Assembly (NCBI GenBank): GCA_949318235.1
Contig: OX439137.1
Span: 24,520,922 to 24,584,921, forward strand
DNA length: 64,000 bases
Source of the DNA: Ecdyonurus torrentis
Lineage: Eukaryota > Arthropoda > Insecta > Ephemeroptera > Heptageniidae
Direction of reading: 5' to 3'
Part shown: positions 1 to 18,150 of the stretch, piece after piece
How the letters are laid out: every line of letters starts with the position of its first letter
Position numbering within the stretch: position 1 is the first letter of the stretch
Notes under the pieces: model-generated
Seen by the model: the letters and a program-made list of their open reading frames with translations, nothing else
Told to the model about the DNA's origin: nothing
Databases searched by the model: none
Made by a program: the position numbers and the translations under genes

Positions 1-84
1 CAAAAATGAGCTATTTTCCTATGTTGCCCATGTTATTGAGTGATCCAACATGGCGTCACCTTTAATATGAATGCATACACCCTA
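1..84 (-). mobile_element. MITE family A, terminal fragment
   Basis: The window opens inside a copy of a dispersed element seen in full at 9018-9318 and 52744-53038. The visible part corresponds to the end of those copies and finishes in the terminal motif CACCC followed by TA at 83-84. The rest lies outside the window, so orientation is nominal. Confidence 0.55.

Positions 85-3256
<3,172 letters not shown>

Positions 3257-3312
<56 letters not shown>
3257..3312. repeat. (AG)n microsatellite
   Basis: Uninterrupted AG dinucleotide array of about 28 units. Confidence 0.95.
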
Positions 3313-3316
<4 letters not shown>

Positions 3317-3499
3317 ACCCACATAATTTATAATTCAAATAATCTGTTTGTTATCCGTCTTAAATTATTTATATTATAATGCATCATAAGGGAAACCTTA
3401 CTTTACTTTTGTATAAACATTATCAGAAATATTTATATTCCACTACAAATAATATTGTACGCATAATCATTATAGTGCATTATGTGTGGTTTTATTATA

Positions 3500-3817
3500 T
3501 TAAAGGCGTAGAACACCTTGAACAAAAAAACATGTCTAATATCTTACCATACCTAAATATCAATGTTGATTTGGCCTGAGTTATTGATTTCTAATTTATT
3601 TTCCATTCACAAAATGACAGCTGCGGGTTTGTGACGTCACAGCTCACCTGTTTTCACACGCGTGAACTAGTGAGCTGTGACGTCACAAACCCGCAGCTGC
3701 TATTTTTTTAAATGGAAAATAAGTTAGAAATCAATGACTTCGGTCAAATTAACGTTGATATTTAGGTTTGTTGGGATATTAGATATGTTTTTTGTTCAAG
3801 GTGTTCTACGCCTTTAA
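3500..3817. mobile_element. fold-back MITE bounded by TTAA (family I)
   Basis: A 318-bp imperfect palindrome. The left end reads TTAAAGGCGTAGAACACC and the right end is its exact reverse complement. Homology between the arms continues almost to the centre (about 3659). Each arm carries a perfect TGACGTCA (3632-3639 and 3678-3685). The TTAA at both ends fits the target preference of piggyBac-type elements, but there is no transposase, so the superfamily is inferred. Half of a second copy lies at 30707-30852. Confidence 0.8.
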
Positions 3818-4082
3818 TTATTTGAAAGAAAATATTCACTTAGACACTATTTTATGATTAGTCTATTTTGCTTGTTATCGGTGATGTAATGACGTATTAT
3901 AACTATAATCTGATAGGTGTGGGAAAACGGTCTCCTTATATTATACATAGTTTCCTATATTTTAACATAGCCGGACCATGTCCCTTATGCGTCTTTTGAG
4001 AAATGGAGCATAGAAATTAAAATGACGCATATTACGCCACAATTGTACAAGTATAAGACTAATAAAAAATATAAAAACTTTC

Positions 4083-4086
<4 letters not shown>

Positions 4087-4135
<49 letters not shown>
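4087..4135. repeat. (AG)n microsatellite
   Basis: Uninterrupted AG array of about 24 units. Confidence 0.95.
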
Positions 4136-4137
<2 letters not shown>

Positions 4138-4797
4138 CATTTTGTAATTTTAAGTTCACCGTGATTTGGACCAAAATATGTTTCATAGGGTTCTATAAAT
4201 TTGGTCAGGAGTTCAATAAGAAGTTTAAAACTTGATATATAGGACAGCTTTATAAACTTAATTTACTGAAAGTCACATTTCAATGTTAACTGATTTTTTT
4301 TCTTGAAATAAAGATACATACGCACAGAATTTGTCCATTTTTCTGTAATTTTGAATTTGTGTAGTAGTGTACTCAAAATCAGTTTTATTAAATTCAGGAA
4401 TTCTTGTGTATTTATTTATATTCTAGTGATACATATTTAAATGGCATCTCAGATTTTTTTTCTTACTATTATTGGCAGATCTATTTTGTGATTTATATAT
4501 TTTTTTAATTTAAATGAGGTGTCCATTTGTGCTTTGTGTGTGTGATTATCCTTGACGGAATGAAAAAAAGAACTAATTTTTGAACTTGATATATAATATA
4601 AAAAGAAAAAAGAAAAAAAAATAGACATTAATTTTAATGTACGTAATTTTTATAATACTGTAGCTATTAAATGCAAAATCAAATCCCACGAAGAACAAAG
4701 GAGAAAAAAAAATGATTGGAAATATTTATAAAAAAAAAAGTTATAATCCTGAAAATATGTTTGCTGTTTGCTATAACCTTACGGATTACGGAGCAGG

Positions 4798-4839
<42 letters not shown>

Positions 4840-7800
4840 AAAATGTAACTCCACCTTATATTTTTGAATTGAATGCATAAATTGACACACAATTCAACCG
4901 TGCTTAAAAGAGCAAAGTGTGTATTTATTTTTTGTCCATAGTTTTGTAACAGACAAATTTGAAAGTTACGCGACAACCTTAATTAAAAATGACTAATTAT
5001 GTTGAAACAATTTTCTTGAGCATTGTAATATATGAAACATAGTTAGCATATAAAGCATGTGAGCATATAAAAGCATAATAGTAATAAACTTTTCATTCTT
5101 TATCTCATACAAATAGACAATAGAATTTTTTTAATGTTTTTACTTTCTTCTTCCTCCTCATACATAATTAAAAAACCTTTCATGTTTTTTTTTCTTACAA
5201 AAATTTCTGTTACTGCATTGTTATAATGTAATCTTTTGTTAAAAAATAATGCAAGTACAACATTTACAATTATAATTAATTTTACAATCAAATTAAAGTT
5301 AACTTGCATTTAAACATGACTTAAATAGTGAAATCTTATTTATTATAATTATAATTTTTATGTATATATAGCAACAAGCTGTAATTGTTTGCAATTAAAT
5401 ATAGACACTTCTTCCCACTTACTTATTTAAAAACGCGACGTAATTAAATCATACATTTAAGTACATCATTAATTACTATATAATCTTCAAATTATTAATA
5501 TTATCATTTCATATTTGAATACACAGAAATTACAAACTATAATAAGCAATTAAGAAATTAAATGTAATTGTTACATTGAAATTACTTTTTGTTATTACAA
5601 ATAATAATAATAATAATACTGATAAGGTCAAGCGTGTTCTTTGAACCCAGAAATTTATGACCTAAAATTTTAAGCTATTATATTTAAATATAGTTTTTTA
5701 AATGCAATTTAATGCATGAAATATTATCAAATTGACATTTAAATATAATTAATTATATGTTAAAACTAAAGTTTTTTTTTTAATTTACTAAATTAAATAT
5801 ATTTTATTTTATATTATAATAAATTCAATAAATAATTGCTTACCTTTATTGATGTAGATTTGAATTAAATAAATAAACTTAAGAAAAATTACCGAGGCAC
5901 TAAATTATATAGATATCACTTAATATAAAAAAATTATAAAAAAAATCACTTAAATTTTACACATACACTAAATATTAAAATTTAAATTCACATAATATCA
6001 CTTTATGCACTTATTATTATTTTATATATAAATTAATAAAGGTAAAAATGTCATATATTGTATTATTATGAAAAAAAGCGCATGTAGAGCTTAGACAATA
6101 TAGATGTTATATGTTGAATAGACCCTAGTATTCTGAAGTGTATCATTTGGCCCAACCCCAGGAAAATGCTCTTATAGAAATCGGCGCAATCGCAATACTC
6201 AAAAACCCAGAGTGAGAGAGAGAGAGAAAGAGTGGGAGAATTAGAGAGAAAAAAGGAACAGCAATGCCACCTACTGGGCATATGTTTTATTTAAGTTATA
6301 ATATTATGATGAAATTGTTTTAATTTTATATTACCAACATTTGAAATTATAATAATAATAATGAATGAATGAGTTTTTATATTTGAGGTACTTCGTAGCC
6401 TTATAAAATTACCACATTTTGTTTTTGATTCAATCGTGTATGTAAAAAAAAAAAATAATAATAAAAATCACTTAAAAATTTGGGAATTTTTTACAAATAA
6501 TATAATGACACCAATTTTATTACTTCTTGTGAATAGGGTTTTATAATATTTATATGTTCTATATTACAATTGTAGCTAGTCATAAATATTGCAATGAGGG
6601 GACAAGCTAAATTTTACCAGTGTTTGGTATATGAAAACTAATGAATTATATAATCGACTTTATTAAAAAATAATAATAATACTACATTTTTCTTATACGG
6701 AATTGGAAAGTCAAGTCTATACTCTTATTACACCTAACTCTAAAACACGTATATACAAGCTATTAATAATAAAACAATTTTATATTAAATAAATAACGAA
6801 GAAGAAGAATACCATAGTAATAATATTATAAGATTAATAATTAAAACACAATATGGGAAAATATAAAGTATTAAGCAATTCATTAAAATATAGAGAAAGT
6901 CAGATTAATTAAATTGAACAAAATAATTTAAAAAGTAGAAAAAATACTTTAGAAGAAATAACCATGGAGAGGGGGGGGGGTAAAAGTAAAAAAAAATTAC
7001 AATTATATGACCAACTAATGATTTTTCAATAGAAACTTTTAAAGTAAAAGATTACAATATTCATAATTATTTTTATTAGTAATGGTGACCATCATATAAA
7101 AATTTGACTGAAAATATAATTCAAAATTATGTATGTTTAGAAATAATAAATTATATAAAAATCTAAACCTTATATAATAAGTATGCTGTGCTATTATCTG
7201 ACAAATATGTATATATATTTTTATCTATTGTTTTATTATAACTGGGCATATTTAACGTGTGCCCACATAGAAAAAAAATGAAGAAAATTTAGATTTTGTA
7301 GAATTTAAATAATATACGCATTCTCAACAAATATCCAAATCTTTCAATCAAACAATTTTATTATTTTAATAAAATATCAATGATGCAGTAAATTTCATGA
7401 AAACAGTAAAAAAGAAGCAATTTGAAGCTACAAGAAAAAAATCGTCATATATAAAACAGTAAGATATTATAACATTAATTTTATAAGCAACACATCCGAG
7501 CTTCATTATGAATAATGATTCTATGCTAAAGTGGAATAAAAAAATGTAAAATTACATAATTTTATAAAGTTATATATATATATATATGAACTAATTTTTT
7601 TCCTCACGTTAAATTAACTAGGTTTGAAATGAGATAAAAGAAGGACACATGTATAAGACTGGTGTAGACAAATAAAATTTATTTTTACCTAGAAAACATC
7701 AAAATGGTATTGCGGATAAAATTCATGAATAAATAAAACTAGCGTAAAACTATTCACATCTGTTTGTATAGAGTAAACTATAATAAAATTGTCTAGATAT

Positions 7801-8248
7801 ATTCTTTTAATTAATTTAAAGAATGTAAAAAATATACAAAAACATTTTTTTAGCATAAATTTTTTAAGAATTTTTCAAGAGAATGTATATCGTCTAAAGT
7901 ATGTGGTTATACAAAAAAATATGTGCATTGTACGTACACCAGTTTGTAATATATAAATACTATACACACACACACACACACACACATAAACATTTTCTTG
8001 TGCGTATTAATAATGTAAACAATAAAATTAATTTATTAGTAATTTATTATATAATTTCATCCAAAAAGCAGTTTTATTTTATATCAGTGCACCAATTCAA
8101 TTCAAGATAGACTTTATTGCAAAAACACTTTATTTTTGCCCCTTCAAGTTTGTAAGTTATGCAACCAGTTGGTTACATATACGAAGCGGGTTGCGGTGAT
8201 ACAGGGGCTCAAGAAAGGCTAGCAAAAAAAAATATATATAAAAAAAAC
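4136..8248. other. gene-free AT-rich DNA
   Basis: About 4 kb with dense stops in all frames and no gene, RNA or clear transposon. It contains poly-T at about 4799-4831, a short imperfect GA tract near 6213-6232 and (CA)n at about 7964-7985. Confidence 0.5.
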
Positions 8249-8428
8249 GAATGAATGAATGAATGAATGAATGAATGAATGAATGAATGAATGAATGAAT
8301 GAATGAATGAATGAATGAATGAATGAATGAATGAATGAATGAATGAATGAATGAATGAATGAATGAATGAATGAATGAATGAATGAATGAATGAATGAAT
8401 GAATGAATGAATGAATGAATGAATGAAT
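8249..8428. repeat. (GAAT)n tetranucleotide array
   Basis: About 45 perfect GAAT units (180 bp). The period of four makes every frame read through as a repeated His-Ser-Phe-Ile peptide on the minus strand. This is not a gene. Confidence 0.95.
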
Positions 8429-8497
8429 ATATTTATTGACAAAATCAACTAGAAAGTATAACAAAAATTATCTATTGATCTATTTTTAATTTTTAAA

Positions 8498-8840
8498 CAT
8501 GAGGAAGCCTAAAAATAATTAGGTGGTAATTTTATTGCGTATTCTAAAAAAAGGACATTGTCTTGAATCGATTGATATGTGAATTTCTAATTTTTGAGTT
8601 AATTAAGTATTTTTAAATAAATTTTTTAAAGTTGCGAAATAACGTCACAGGCGTCAACTTTTTCTTATGCCCACGTGCATAACTTATCACCCGTGATGTC
8701 GTTTTTTGATTTTCAAAATTTAACTTAAAATACTTTTAATGAACTCAAAAATATTATAAATTCACATACCAATCGATTAAGAACAATTTCCATGTTTAGA
8801 ATATGACATAAAATTCTCCCCCAAATTTTTGTCTCATTAT
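8498..8840. mobile_element. fold-back MITE family E, copy 1
   Basis: Imperfect palindrome with ends ATGAGGAAG and CTCATT. Inverted segments around 8525-8640 and 8700-8815 share matching stretches such as the motif TTGAGTTAATTAAGTATTTT and its complement. It matches the outer part of the element at 57392-58011. No coding capacity. Confidence 0.65.
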
Positions 8841-9017
8841 TACATCGTTCTTACGTAAAAATTGAATAAATATTTGAACGTTGGCAATACTGATGTAAGA
8901 TACACGCGATCATTACACCCATGCTGCTTGTTGAGATAGAGCGAGAAAGTCTCAACTTCACACAGAACAGAATATTATACACAGTATAAGACTTAATACA
9001 CCCAGTGTTATAATATA

Positions 9018-9318
9018 GGGTGTGTGCGCATGACGTCATTCTGAGTGCTTTTCGATGCTCATCTTGAGTAATGAATAACATTGCTCAGTATAGGGCAAAC
9101 ATAGTTTTTGGCTATTTTCTTTGGAAATAAGATATTTTTTTGCTTATTATTATTTTTCTGGCATACTTGAGGTACTAATTCAACCTGTTAACAGCATCAA
9201 TGCTCTCAAAAAAATCGCGAAGTATTTTTAAACCGGCAAAATGTACCATTTTCCTATACCAGCCAATGTTATTTAGTACTCACTTATGACGTCTACTTTA
9301 ACATGAATGAAACCACCC
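9018..9318 (+). mobile_element. MITE family A, full copy
   Basis: A 301-bp element with short inverted ends (GGGTGTGTGCGCATGACG at the left, GAAACCACCC at the right) flanked by TA on both sides. It is the same length and structure as the copy at 52744-53038. TGACGTCA lies at 9031-9038. TA flanks suit a Tc1/mariner-like non-autonomous element, but no transposase supports this. Related partial copies lie at 1-84, 39197-39436 and 51182-51430. Confidence 0.75.
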
Positions 9319-9739
9319 TATTGAACCGCGCATGTCTTTGAACTTTCACACCATATAGCAAAACATTACGTACTAGTGCTACTATACATTTGCAATAGTA
9401 CCAGAATGTAGCTTCATAAAGATACTATTGTATTTCTAACAAAATTATATAAATTATTACATGAGAGTTATTATTACTAAAATCAAACCATCTAAATTCC
9501 TAACAACTGTAATTTTCAACATTATTTTTTCAGTATGAGATACCTTCATTCTAAATGTAGTTTAACTGTATATTACTTATTCAATTCTATAGCAAACATT
9601 CTATACACATATATTTTTAACAAGATCTTTTTCACTGTAATTACTTTTTCATCGCACTTTTTTAAAATAACTTTTACTTGAAAAGTTGTATATATACACT
9701 TGCGTTTTAATTTTAGGTATATGCTTGAAATTAATTTTA

Positions 9740-9749
9740 ACTTATATAT
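9740..9749. repeat. left target-site duplication of the 5 kb element
   Basis: ACTTATATAT directly abuts the element's left terminus. The identical 10 bases follow the right terminus at 14787-14796. Confidence 0.75.
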
Positions 9750-10649
9750 AGAGTACTCTAGAAGGGGGGAGTATACGCGATCCAGCAGAATTTTTAAAGC
9801 CATTTTATTGGTTGTTGAAATCGAGAATATTCAAATCTGATTGGCTGACGTGCCCAAAATTTTCATTGTTGTCAGTCAATGTTATTTAAATGGGGGTTTT
9901 TTGGTTCTGAAAATGACCGTAAGTAATGGGAAAAAATGATATTTTGAAGACTCATAAAATTGTACCTAAACGTTGTCAAGTTATGAAATTTTCACAGATG
10001 AAACTTTATTATTTGGCGAAAAAAATAACATAAATTCAAAAGTCGCAATAATTCGCAAATACCGTTATTTAGTGCTCAATTTTGAACGCTTTTTTGAAAA
10101 CGCTGTATTTTTGACGAAGCTATTATCGTGATAACAATGGCAAGTATTTTTTTTAAATTGTTTTATTTTTATTATATTTACTATAAATGTTCATAAATTT
10201 GATTTAAGCGATATTAAATTACGTTTTCTTTATAAATATATGGAATTAGGTTGTTTATCGATATTAAAACATCATCAGTATATCGATTTTACGTAAATAT
10301 AGTAGGCATAATATACACGAAACATCTCGTTTTTTTAACCTTTTCCCTAGTCCAGCTAGAGTAATGAAATTTGCGCTTTTTTTTTCATAAAAATAATTAG
10401 CATAAAAGTAGATTTAATCTTTTATCTCTATACCAGCAGTGTCGATTTTTGAAACTACGCTCGATCGCGAAACATAGATCAAAAATTAATTAAGTTGCAC
10501 GTGTTTTTACTTATTTCTCCGCACTTAATTAATGTTTATTTTTTATTTACAATAACTTTTCATCATTCGTATACCTTTTTTTTTTTTTTTTCTTCTTCAT
10601 TTATTGCATAGAATGATGTAATTACGCCCTATTTTCATGGCAATATAAG

Positions 10650-13600
10650 ATGATTAATAAATGCGGTTTCTCCCAATATGATCTTTATACCCCTGAAGTG
10701 AAGACTGGAGTGTGCAGAGAGATGTAGAATGTATGCAAAATAAACTTTTTACCTAATTAGTAACTATCTTTTGAAATACATCTTAAAATATTTAGAGCCA
10801 TCGACCGTCCATACTTTGAAAAAGTACTATACTTTAGAGCTCGGAATAGACCGTGACCCCGCGCGTAGTCCAAAAGTAGCGTTCAATATAAAACTTTGAA
10901 TATCTCCTTGAGCTTGAGCGCTATTTAGATGCGCTATTTTACCTCTAGATAAGCAAGATGTTTAACCTTTTTGTCATGCCTATGCGATTTTCAACCCTTA
11001 GGTTTTTTTACCCTTCAAGGGTTAAAGACCAAAAACACGATTTTCAATATTATAACCTTTGCTATATGCTTTTATTTTTTATTTATTATTATTAATTTTT
11101 GTGAATTTCATTTCTGTGGTGTCTGAAAGTCATGTAGTACCTCCTATTAAAACAATATGAAAAGAAATCTTTAAAAACCATGACAATAGAAAATAGGGCG
11201 TAAAAATGATAAGAAAAAGAAGAAGAAGAAAAAAAAAAAAAAAAAGTAAATAACACGGAAAAGCAAAGCTTACCCAAAATAAATATTTGGTGCTGAAATC
11301 TTATTGCCAGGACCTTTCTCATAGGGCACATTGCGTTTTAGCTCTATATGACCCCCTGGAGGGTGTTTGGGGTGGGGTTTTCCACCCTATTATGATTCTA
11401 AAAACTTAAGTAAAAGTATTCGTGTCAGATATCGCTCTAGGCAAAATCGACCCCGCTGAGCTCGAATCCGTTGTCAGATTTTTGGTAGATGCCACCCCTA
11501 TGGCGATAGGGGTGGGTTTTTATTCTGAAAACCGGGAAATTTTTGGAAAATAAAGCAACATTAAATTGTAATAAAATGCAATATTTTCGTTAATCTAATT
11601 GCATATTCCAGTACCTCTGGTATGTTTTTAACATGAATCCTATGCATTTCCAGTTTATATCACTTTAAAGACGGTTGCAGGGTGCATTTTTCACCTTTAT
11701 TTTATTATATTTTTTTTAATTAAATGATTGGGTTACTTTAATTAAGAATGATATCTCACCAATTACCTAATTTATAAAAAAAGGTAAAAACAACAACCCC
11801 AGCTACCCTCTTTAAAGTGATTTAAACTGGAAATGCATGGGATTCATGTTAAAACCATACCAGAGGTACTGGAATATGCAATTAGATTAACGAAAATATT
11901 GCATTTTATTACAATTCAATGTTGCTTTATTTTCCAAAAATTTACCTCTTTTGAGGATAAAAACCCACTCCTATCTCCTTAGGGGTGGCATCTACCAAAA
12001 ATCTGACAACGGATTCGAGCTCAGCAGGGTCGATTTTGCCTAGAGCGATATCTGACACGAATACTTTTACTTAAGTTTTTAGAATCATAATAGGGTGGAA
12101 AACCCCACCCCAAACACCCTCCAGGGGGTCATATAGAGCTAAAACGCAATGTGCCCTATGAGAAAGGTCCTGGCAATAAGATTTCAGCACCAAATATTTA
12201 TTTTGGGTAAGCTTTGCTTTTCCGTGTTATTTACTTTTTTTTTTTTTTTTCTTCTTCTTCTTTTTCTTATCATTTTTACGCCCTATTTTCTATTGGCATG
12301 GTTTTTAAAGATTTCTTTTCATATTGTTTTAATAGGAGGTACTACATGACTTTCAGACACCACAGAAATGAAATTCACAAAAATTAATAATAATAAATAA
12401 AAAATAAAAGCATATAGCAAAGGTTATAATATTGAAAATCGTGTTTTTGGTCTTTAACCCTTGAAGGGTAAAAAAACCTAAGGGTTGAAAATCGCATAGG
12501 CATGACAAAAAGGTTAAACATCTTGCTTATCTAGAGGTAAAATAGCGCATCTAAATAGCGCTCAAACTCAAGGAGATATTGAAAGTTTTATATTGAACTC
12601 TACTTTTGGACCACGCGCGGGTTCACGGTCTATTCAGAGCTCTAGTACTTTTCCAAAGTATGGACGGTCGAATATGGCTCTAAATATTTTAATATGTTTT
12701 TCAAAAAGATAATTAGGAAGAAAGTTCCAGAGGTTCGGACCCGTCAAAAAATTGTCGGGTCCGAAGACCCGGGTCCTGGACCCGTGATTTTTTTTTCGGG
12801 TCCGGGACCCGGGTCCGGACCCCTCAAAAATCTTCATCGGGTCTGGGTTCAGGTTTTCAATTAATCAATTAAATAATTTTTTATAAGTTCAATAAGTAAG
12901 AGCAGATTAAAATTTTTTGAAATAGAATTTAAAAAATTGCAGCAAGTTAAAAAAGAATGCAAATAATAATAATAAATAATCAATGTTTTGATTTGCTACA
13001 TCTTGTCAATTAGCCAAATAAGAAACTTAGTATTATTGCCTGTATATATTCATATTAATAAAATAATAATAATAAAAAAAAGTCATCATACAAGCTGTAA
13101 GTCAGCAACATTATTAATTTTAAAAAAATGCAGCTCCTACAAGCTTTATAATTCAGGCGTATATTAATTTTTCTTCTTTCGGAACATAATGTTTTTAACA
13201 TAATTTGAGGTATATAATTGAAAAAAAAATTTTTTTTAGTTTTTTTTAACGTACTGAAAGTTTAGAAAGAAGGTTTTATTGAAATTGCATAAAAATCTGG
13301 ATAACTAGACTAAAACCTACTCTTACACATAGTTAAAAAAATAAAATTTAAATAAAAAATCTTTCCAGATATTTAAACAAATTAAAATTTGTGTTGCATG
13401 CATGTATATGTTTCTGTGGCAAAAAAAAAAAAAAAAAAAATCTAATACTAAACAAATTTACTTTATATTTTTTCATGTTTATGTACATTTCTTAATATTT
13501 CAATCAAAAAATTTTCAAACTCAACGAAAATTAGGGCTCGGGTTTTTGAACCCGTATTTTTCAAATGGGTCCCAAAAACCCGCCAAAAATCTCGGGTTTT

Positions 13601-13740
13601 GGAAGGTTTCGGGTCCGGGTCCGAACCCCTGAAAAGTTAATTTTGCCTACATTCTACATCTCTCTGCAAAAACTCCAGTCTTCACTGCAGGGGTATAAAA
13701 ATCAACATGTTATATTGGGAGAAACTACATTTCTTATCAT
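10650..13740. repeat. large near-perfect inner palindrome, interrupted
   Basis: The left arm, about 10650-11695, and the right arm, about 11785-12725 plus 13633-13740, are inverted copies centred near 11740. The inner 10795-11670 against 11810-12685 match almost base for base, including an A-rich tract of about 19 bases and the sequence around GACCCCCTGGAGGG. The outermost 100 bp of the arms are interrupted on the right by the hAT-type insertion at 12727-13632. A 79-codon reading frame on the left arm recurs, partly frame-shifted, on the right, and is not considered a gene. Confidence 0.85.
12727..13632. mobile_element. hAT-type non-autonomous element nested in palindrome arm
   Basis: Terminal inverted repeats are CAGAGGTTCGGACCCG at the left and the complement of CAGGGGTTCGGACCCG at the right. 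Subterminal regions are rich in GGGTCC/GGACCC motifs. CAG-starting termini and a degenerate 8-bp flank (GAAAGTTC against AAAAGTTA) suggest the hAT superfamily. The opposite arm of the host palindrome (about 10740-10795) shows the uninterrupted site, confirming insertion. No transposase frame is visible in the 906 bp. Confidence 0.75.
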
Positions 13741-14786
13741 CTTATTTTACCATCAAATAATGTATTTATTTCTTTCATGTATAATATTTCCTTTTCATGT
13801 GTTTAATGAATTAGTACCATTTATTAATAAGTATTGTATTGCAATAAAATTAAATATTTAGTATACACAACAAAAGTCTTTAGTTTAGCTTTCCAAACTG
13901 TGCCAGAGTCCAGACTTTCTATTGAAAATGGCTTTTTCTATAGAAATTATAAAGTAAATTTTAATTTACATAAAAGAATTAATAATGTATTCAATTTATT
14001 AAGTATATTTCTTACACAATAAGTGCATTTTACGAATAGTATCTTTTAAAAGAAAAATTAAAACAAACTCTCAAGTTTTATTAAGTTGATGCGTATAGTT
14101 GACTGTATATAAAAATGTTTCCTCAAAATAGCAAAAAATTGCATTTCTATGGTATATTATGTAAAGTAAAGGAAATAATAATCTATTTTTAATAAATACT
14201 TGTCGAGTTGTTAAAAATCAAATGTTAAAAATTTAACAAATTATTATTTTTTTGATTATAATGTATAATAAACTTTTAAATTATTAATGAAATATTGATC
14301 AAATAATTTCATTTTTTTTTTCTTTTACAGATATTAAGAATAATAGAAACATTGTTTCAAGTTATAACACTAAAACAATAATTTAAGATACATAAACTTG
14401 AGATTATCATTTTTAATCGAAGTATGTATACTTGTTGTGTATTTATAAACAGTGGACAGCAAGCACAAGAGCGTTGAGTTTGTTTACTTTTTATTTTTCA
14501 TTGTTGGAGCGCATTAGCCAATGAGCGTCGAGTATTGATTTTCAAAATATGATATTTTTAAAGCTAAAATAAATTAAATTTATAGCACACTGAGGGTTTT
14601 GAAAATTTAAACATAAAATCGCCATAAAATGAAGTTTGTTCTGTGAAAATTTCAATGCTGTAACTTCCTTTGTTCAATAGTTATGATGTTTCAAAATCGC
14701 GATTTTTCCCATTACTTACGCGATTTTTCGTGATCAAAAAACCCCAACAAAGGGTGCGCGTATACTCCCCCCTTCTAGAGTACTCT

Positions 14787-14796
14787 ACTTATATAT
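14787..14796. repeat. right target-site duplication of the 5 kb element
   Basis: ACTTATATAT, identical to 9740-9749. Confidence 0.75.
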
Positions 14797-17142
<2,346 letters not shown>

Positions 17143-17860
17143 TATAATTGATGCTAAATTGGAATAACATAAATAATTATGCTGTAAAACATAATATTTA
17201 TGCTATATAACATATTTATTATGCAATATGTCAACAATTATGCTGTATTGAACAAATTGTGCTAAATAAGCTAACATTATTATTACATAGCTATTTTTGT
17301 CCGTTATAGATTTAAGATTTGAGATTTACCATCACTGCATAATATTGTGCATTGTGCCTGCCCTAGCTGTTTAGCATAATTTAAACATCATAATAATTTT
17401 TAGTAATGACAGAGAATAAAAAACATGTGTTATATAGAAAAATAATTAAAACTAAATTTGATATTTTTTCCTATCTCAATATACTTTAAAAAGCATTTTA
17501 AAAAAGTAAATCACAAAATTGTTCAATGGAATGAAAAAACTATTGCACGCAAATTTTACGTAAAACTGATGCGTAATATAAATTTTACATTGGGAAAGAT
17601 TTTTTTTTGTTTCTAAAACTTTTCTTTATACAAATTTGAGAGGTTTTGGCTTGGCAATTCAAAACCTATGCGGATGTAATGAAAAAAATGCGTAATAGGC
17701 ACAATGCCAAAATAACAGAATTTTATTTCTTTAAAAAAAAAATGTTGTATCTTGTATTGCATTGATTTTTGATTTATTATTTTTTTATTTAGAGAAAATT
17801 TAATTAGCAAATATTATGATAAAATTATTTTGTATCTATGTATGATAATGCATTATAAAC

Positions 17861-17866
<6 letters not shown>
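17143..17866. other. gene-free AT-rich DNA
   Basis: The first 150 bp are rich in GCATAATATT/ATTATGCTGTA-like motifs shared with family G. Nothing else recognised. Confidence 0.4.

Positions 17867-17926
<60 letters not shown>
17867..17926. repeat. (TA)n microsatellite
   Basis: About 30 TA units directly left of the family F element. Confidence 0.95.
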
Positions 17927-17930
<4 letters not shown>

Positions 17931-18150
17931 CAATGGAGGTTATCGGTTTAAAAAATTGTTAAAAATTTTCTATGGCTTAAAACACGTAAAAGTATGTCTA
18001 GTATTTCTCATTTAAATTTCTCCAAAATCGGTGGAGTAGTTTTCTCAAAAATCGCAAAAAACGTGTTTTTCTCCATAAGCGTAATGCTAAATTAGGGGAC
18101 CCTTAGCTTTCCCCGCAGCACCCCGCGCGCTAAACCGATAACGTCTATTG
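17931..18150. mobile_element. MITE family F, copy 1
   Basis: A 220-bp element whose ends CAATGGAGGTTATCGGTTTA and, inverted, CAATAGACGTTATCGGTTTA match at 17 of 20 bases. The interior is more GC-rich than its surroundings. A related terminal piece is at 47431-47511. Class unknown. Confidence 0.65.

Larger units (their letters stand above)
9750..14786. mobile_element. 5.0 kb long-TIR, Mutator-like non-autonomous element
   Basis: Both ends carry the inverted motif AGAGTACTCTAGAAGGGGGG followed by AGTATACGCG. The first ten bases are themselves a perfect palindrome. Beyond about 100 bp that only the left arm has, inverted similarity continues more weakly for about 200 bp (for example GTAAGTAATGGGAAAAA). 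A perfect 10-bp direct repeat flanks the element. Duplications of 8-11 bp with long terminal repeats are typical of Mutator-like elements, hence the inferred class. The interior is non-coding and holds a large palindrome and a nested hAT-type insertion. An alternative is a composite of two fold-back elements, one inside the other. Confidence 0.7.

Noticed and set aside
11092..12349. Matching 60-80 codon frames on the two palindrome arms (start MCPMRKVLAIRF)
   Set aside because: They mirror each other only because the DNA is an inverted repeat. They run into an A/T homopolymer, diverge by frameshift and resemble no family.
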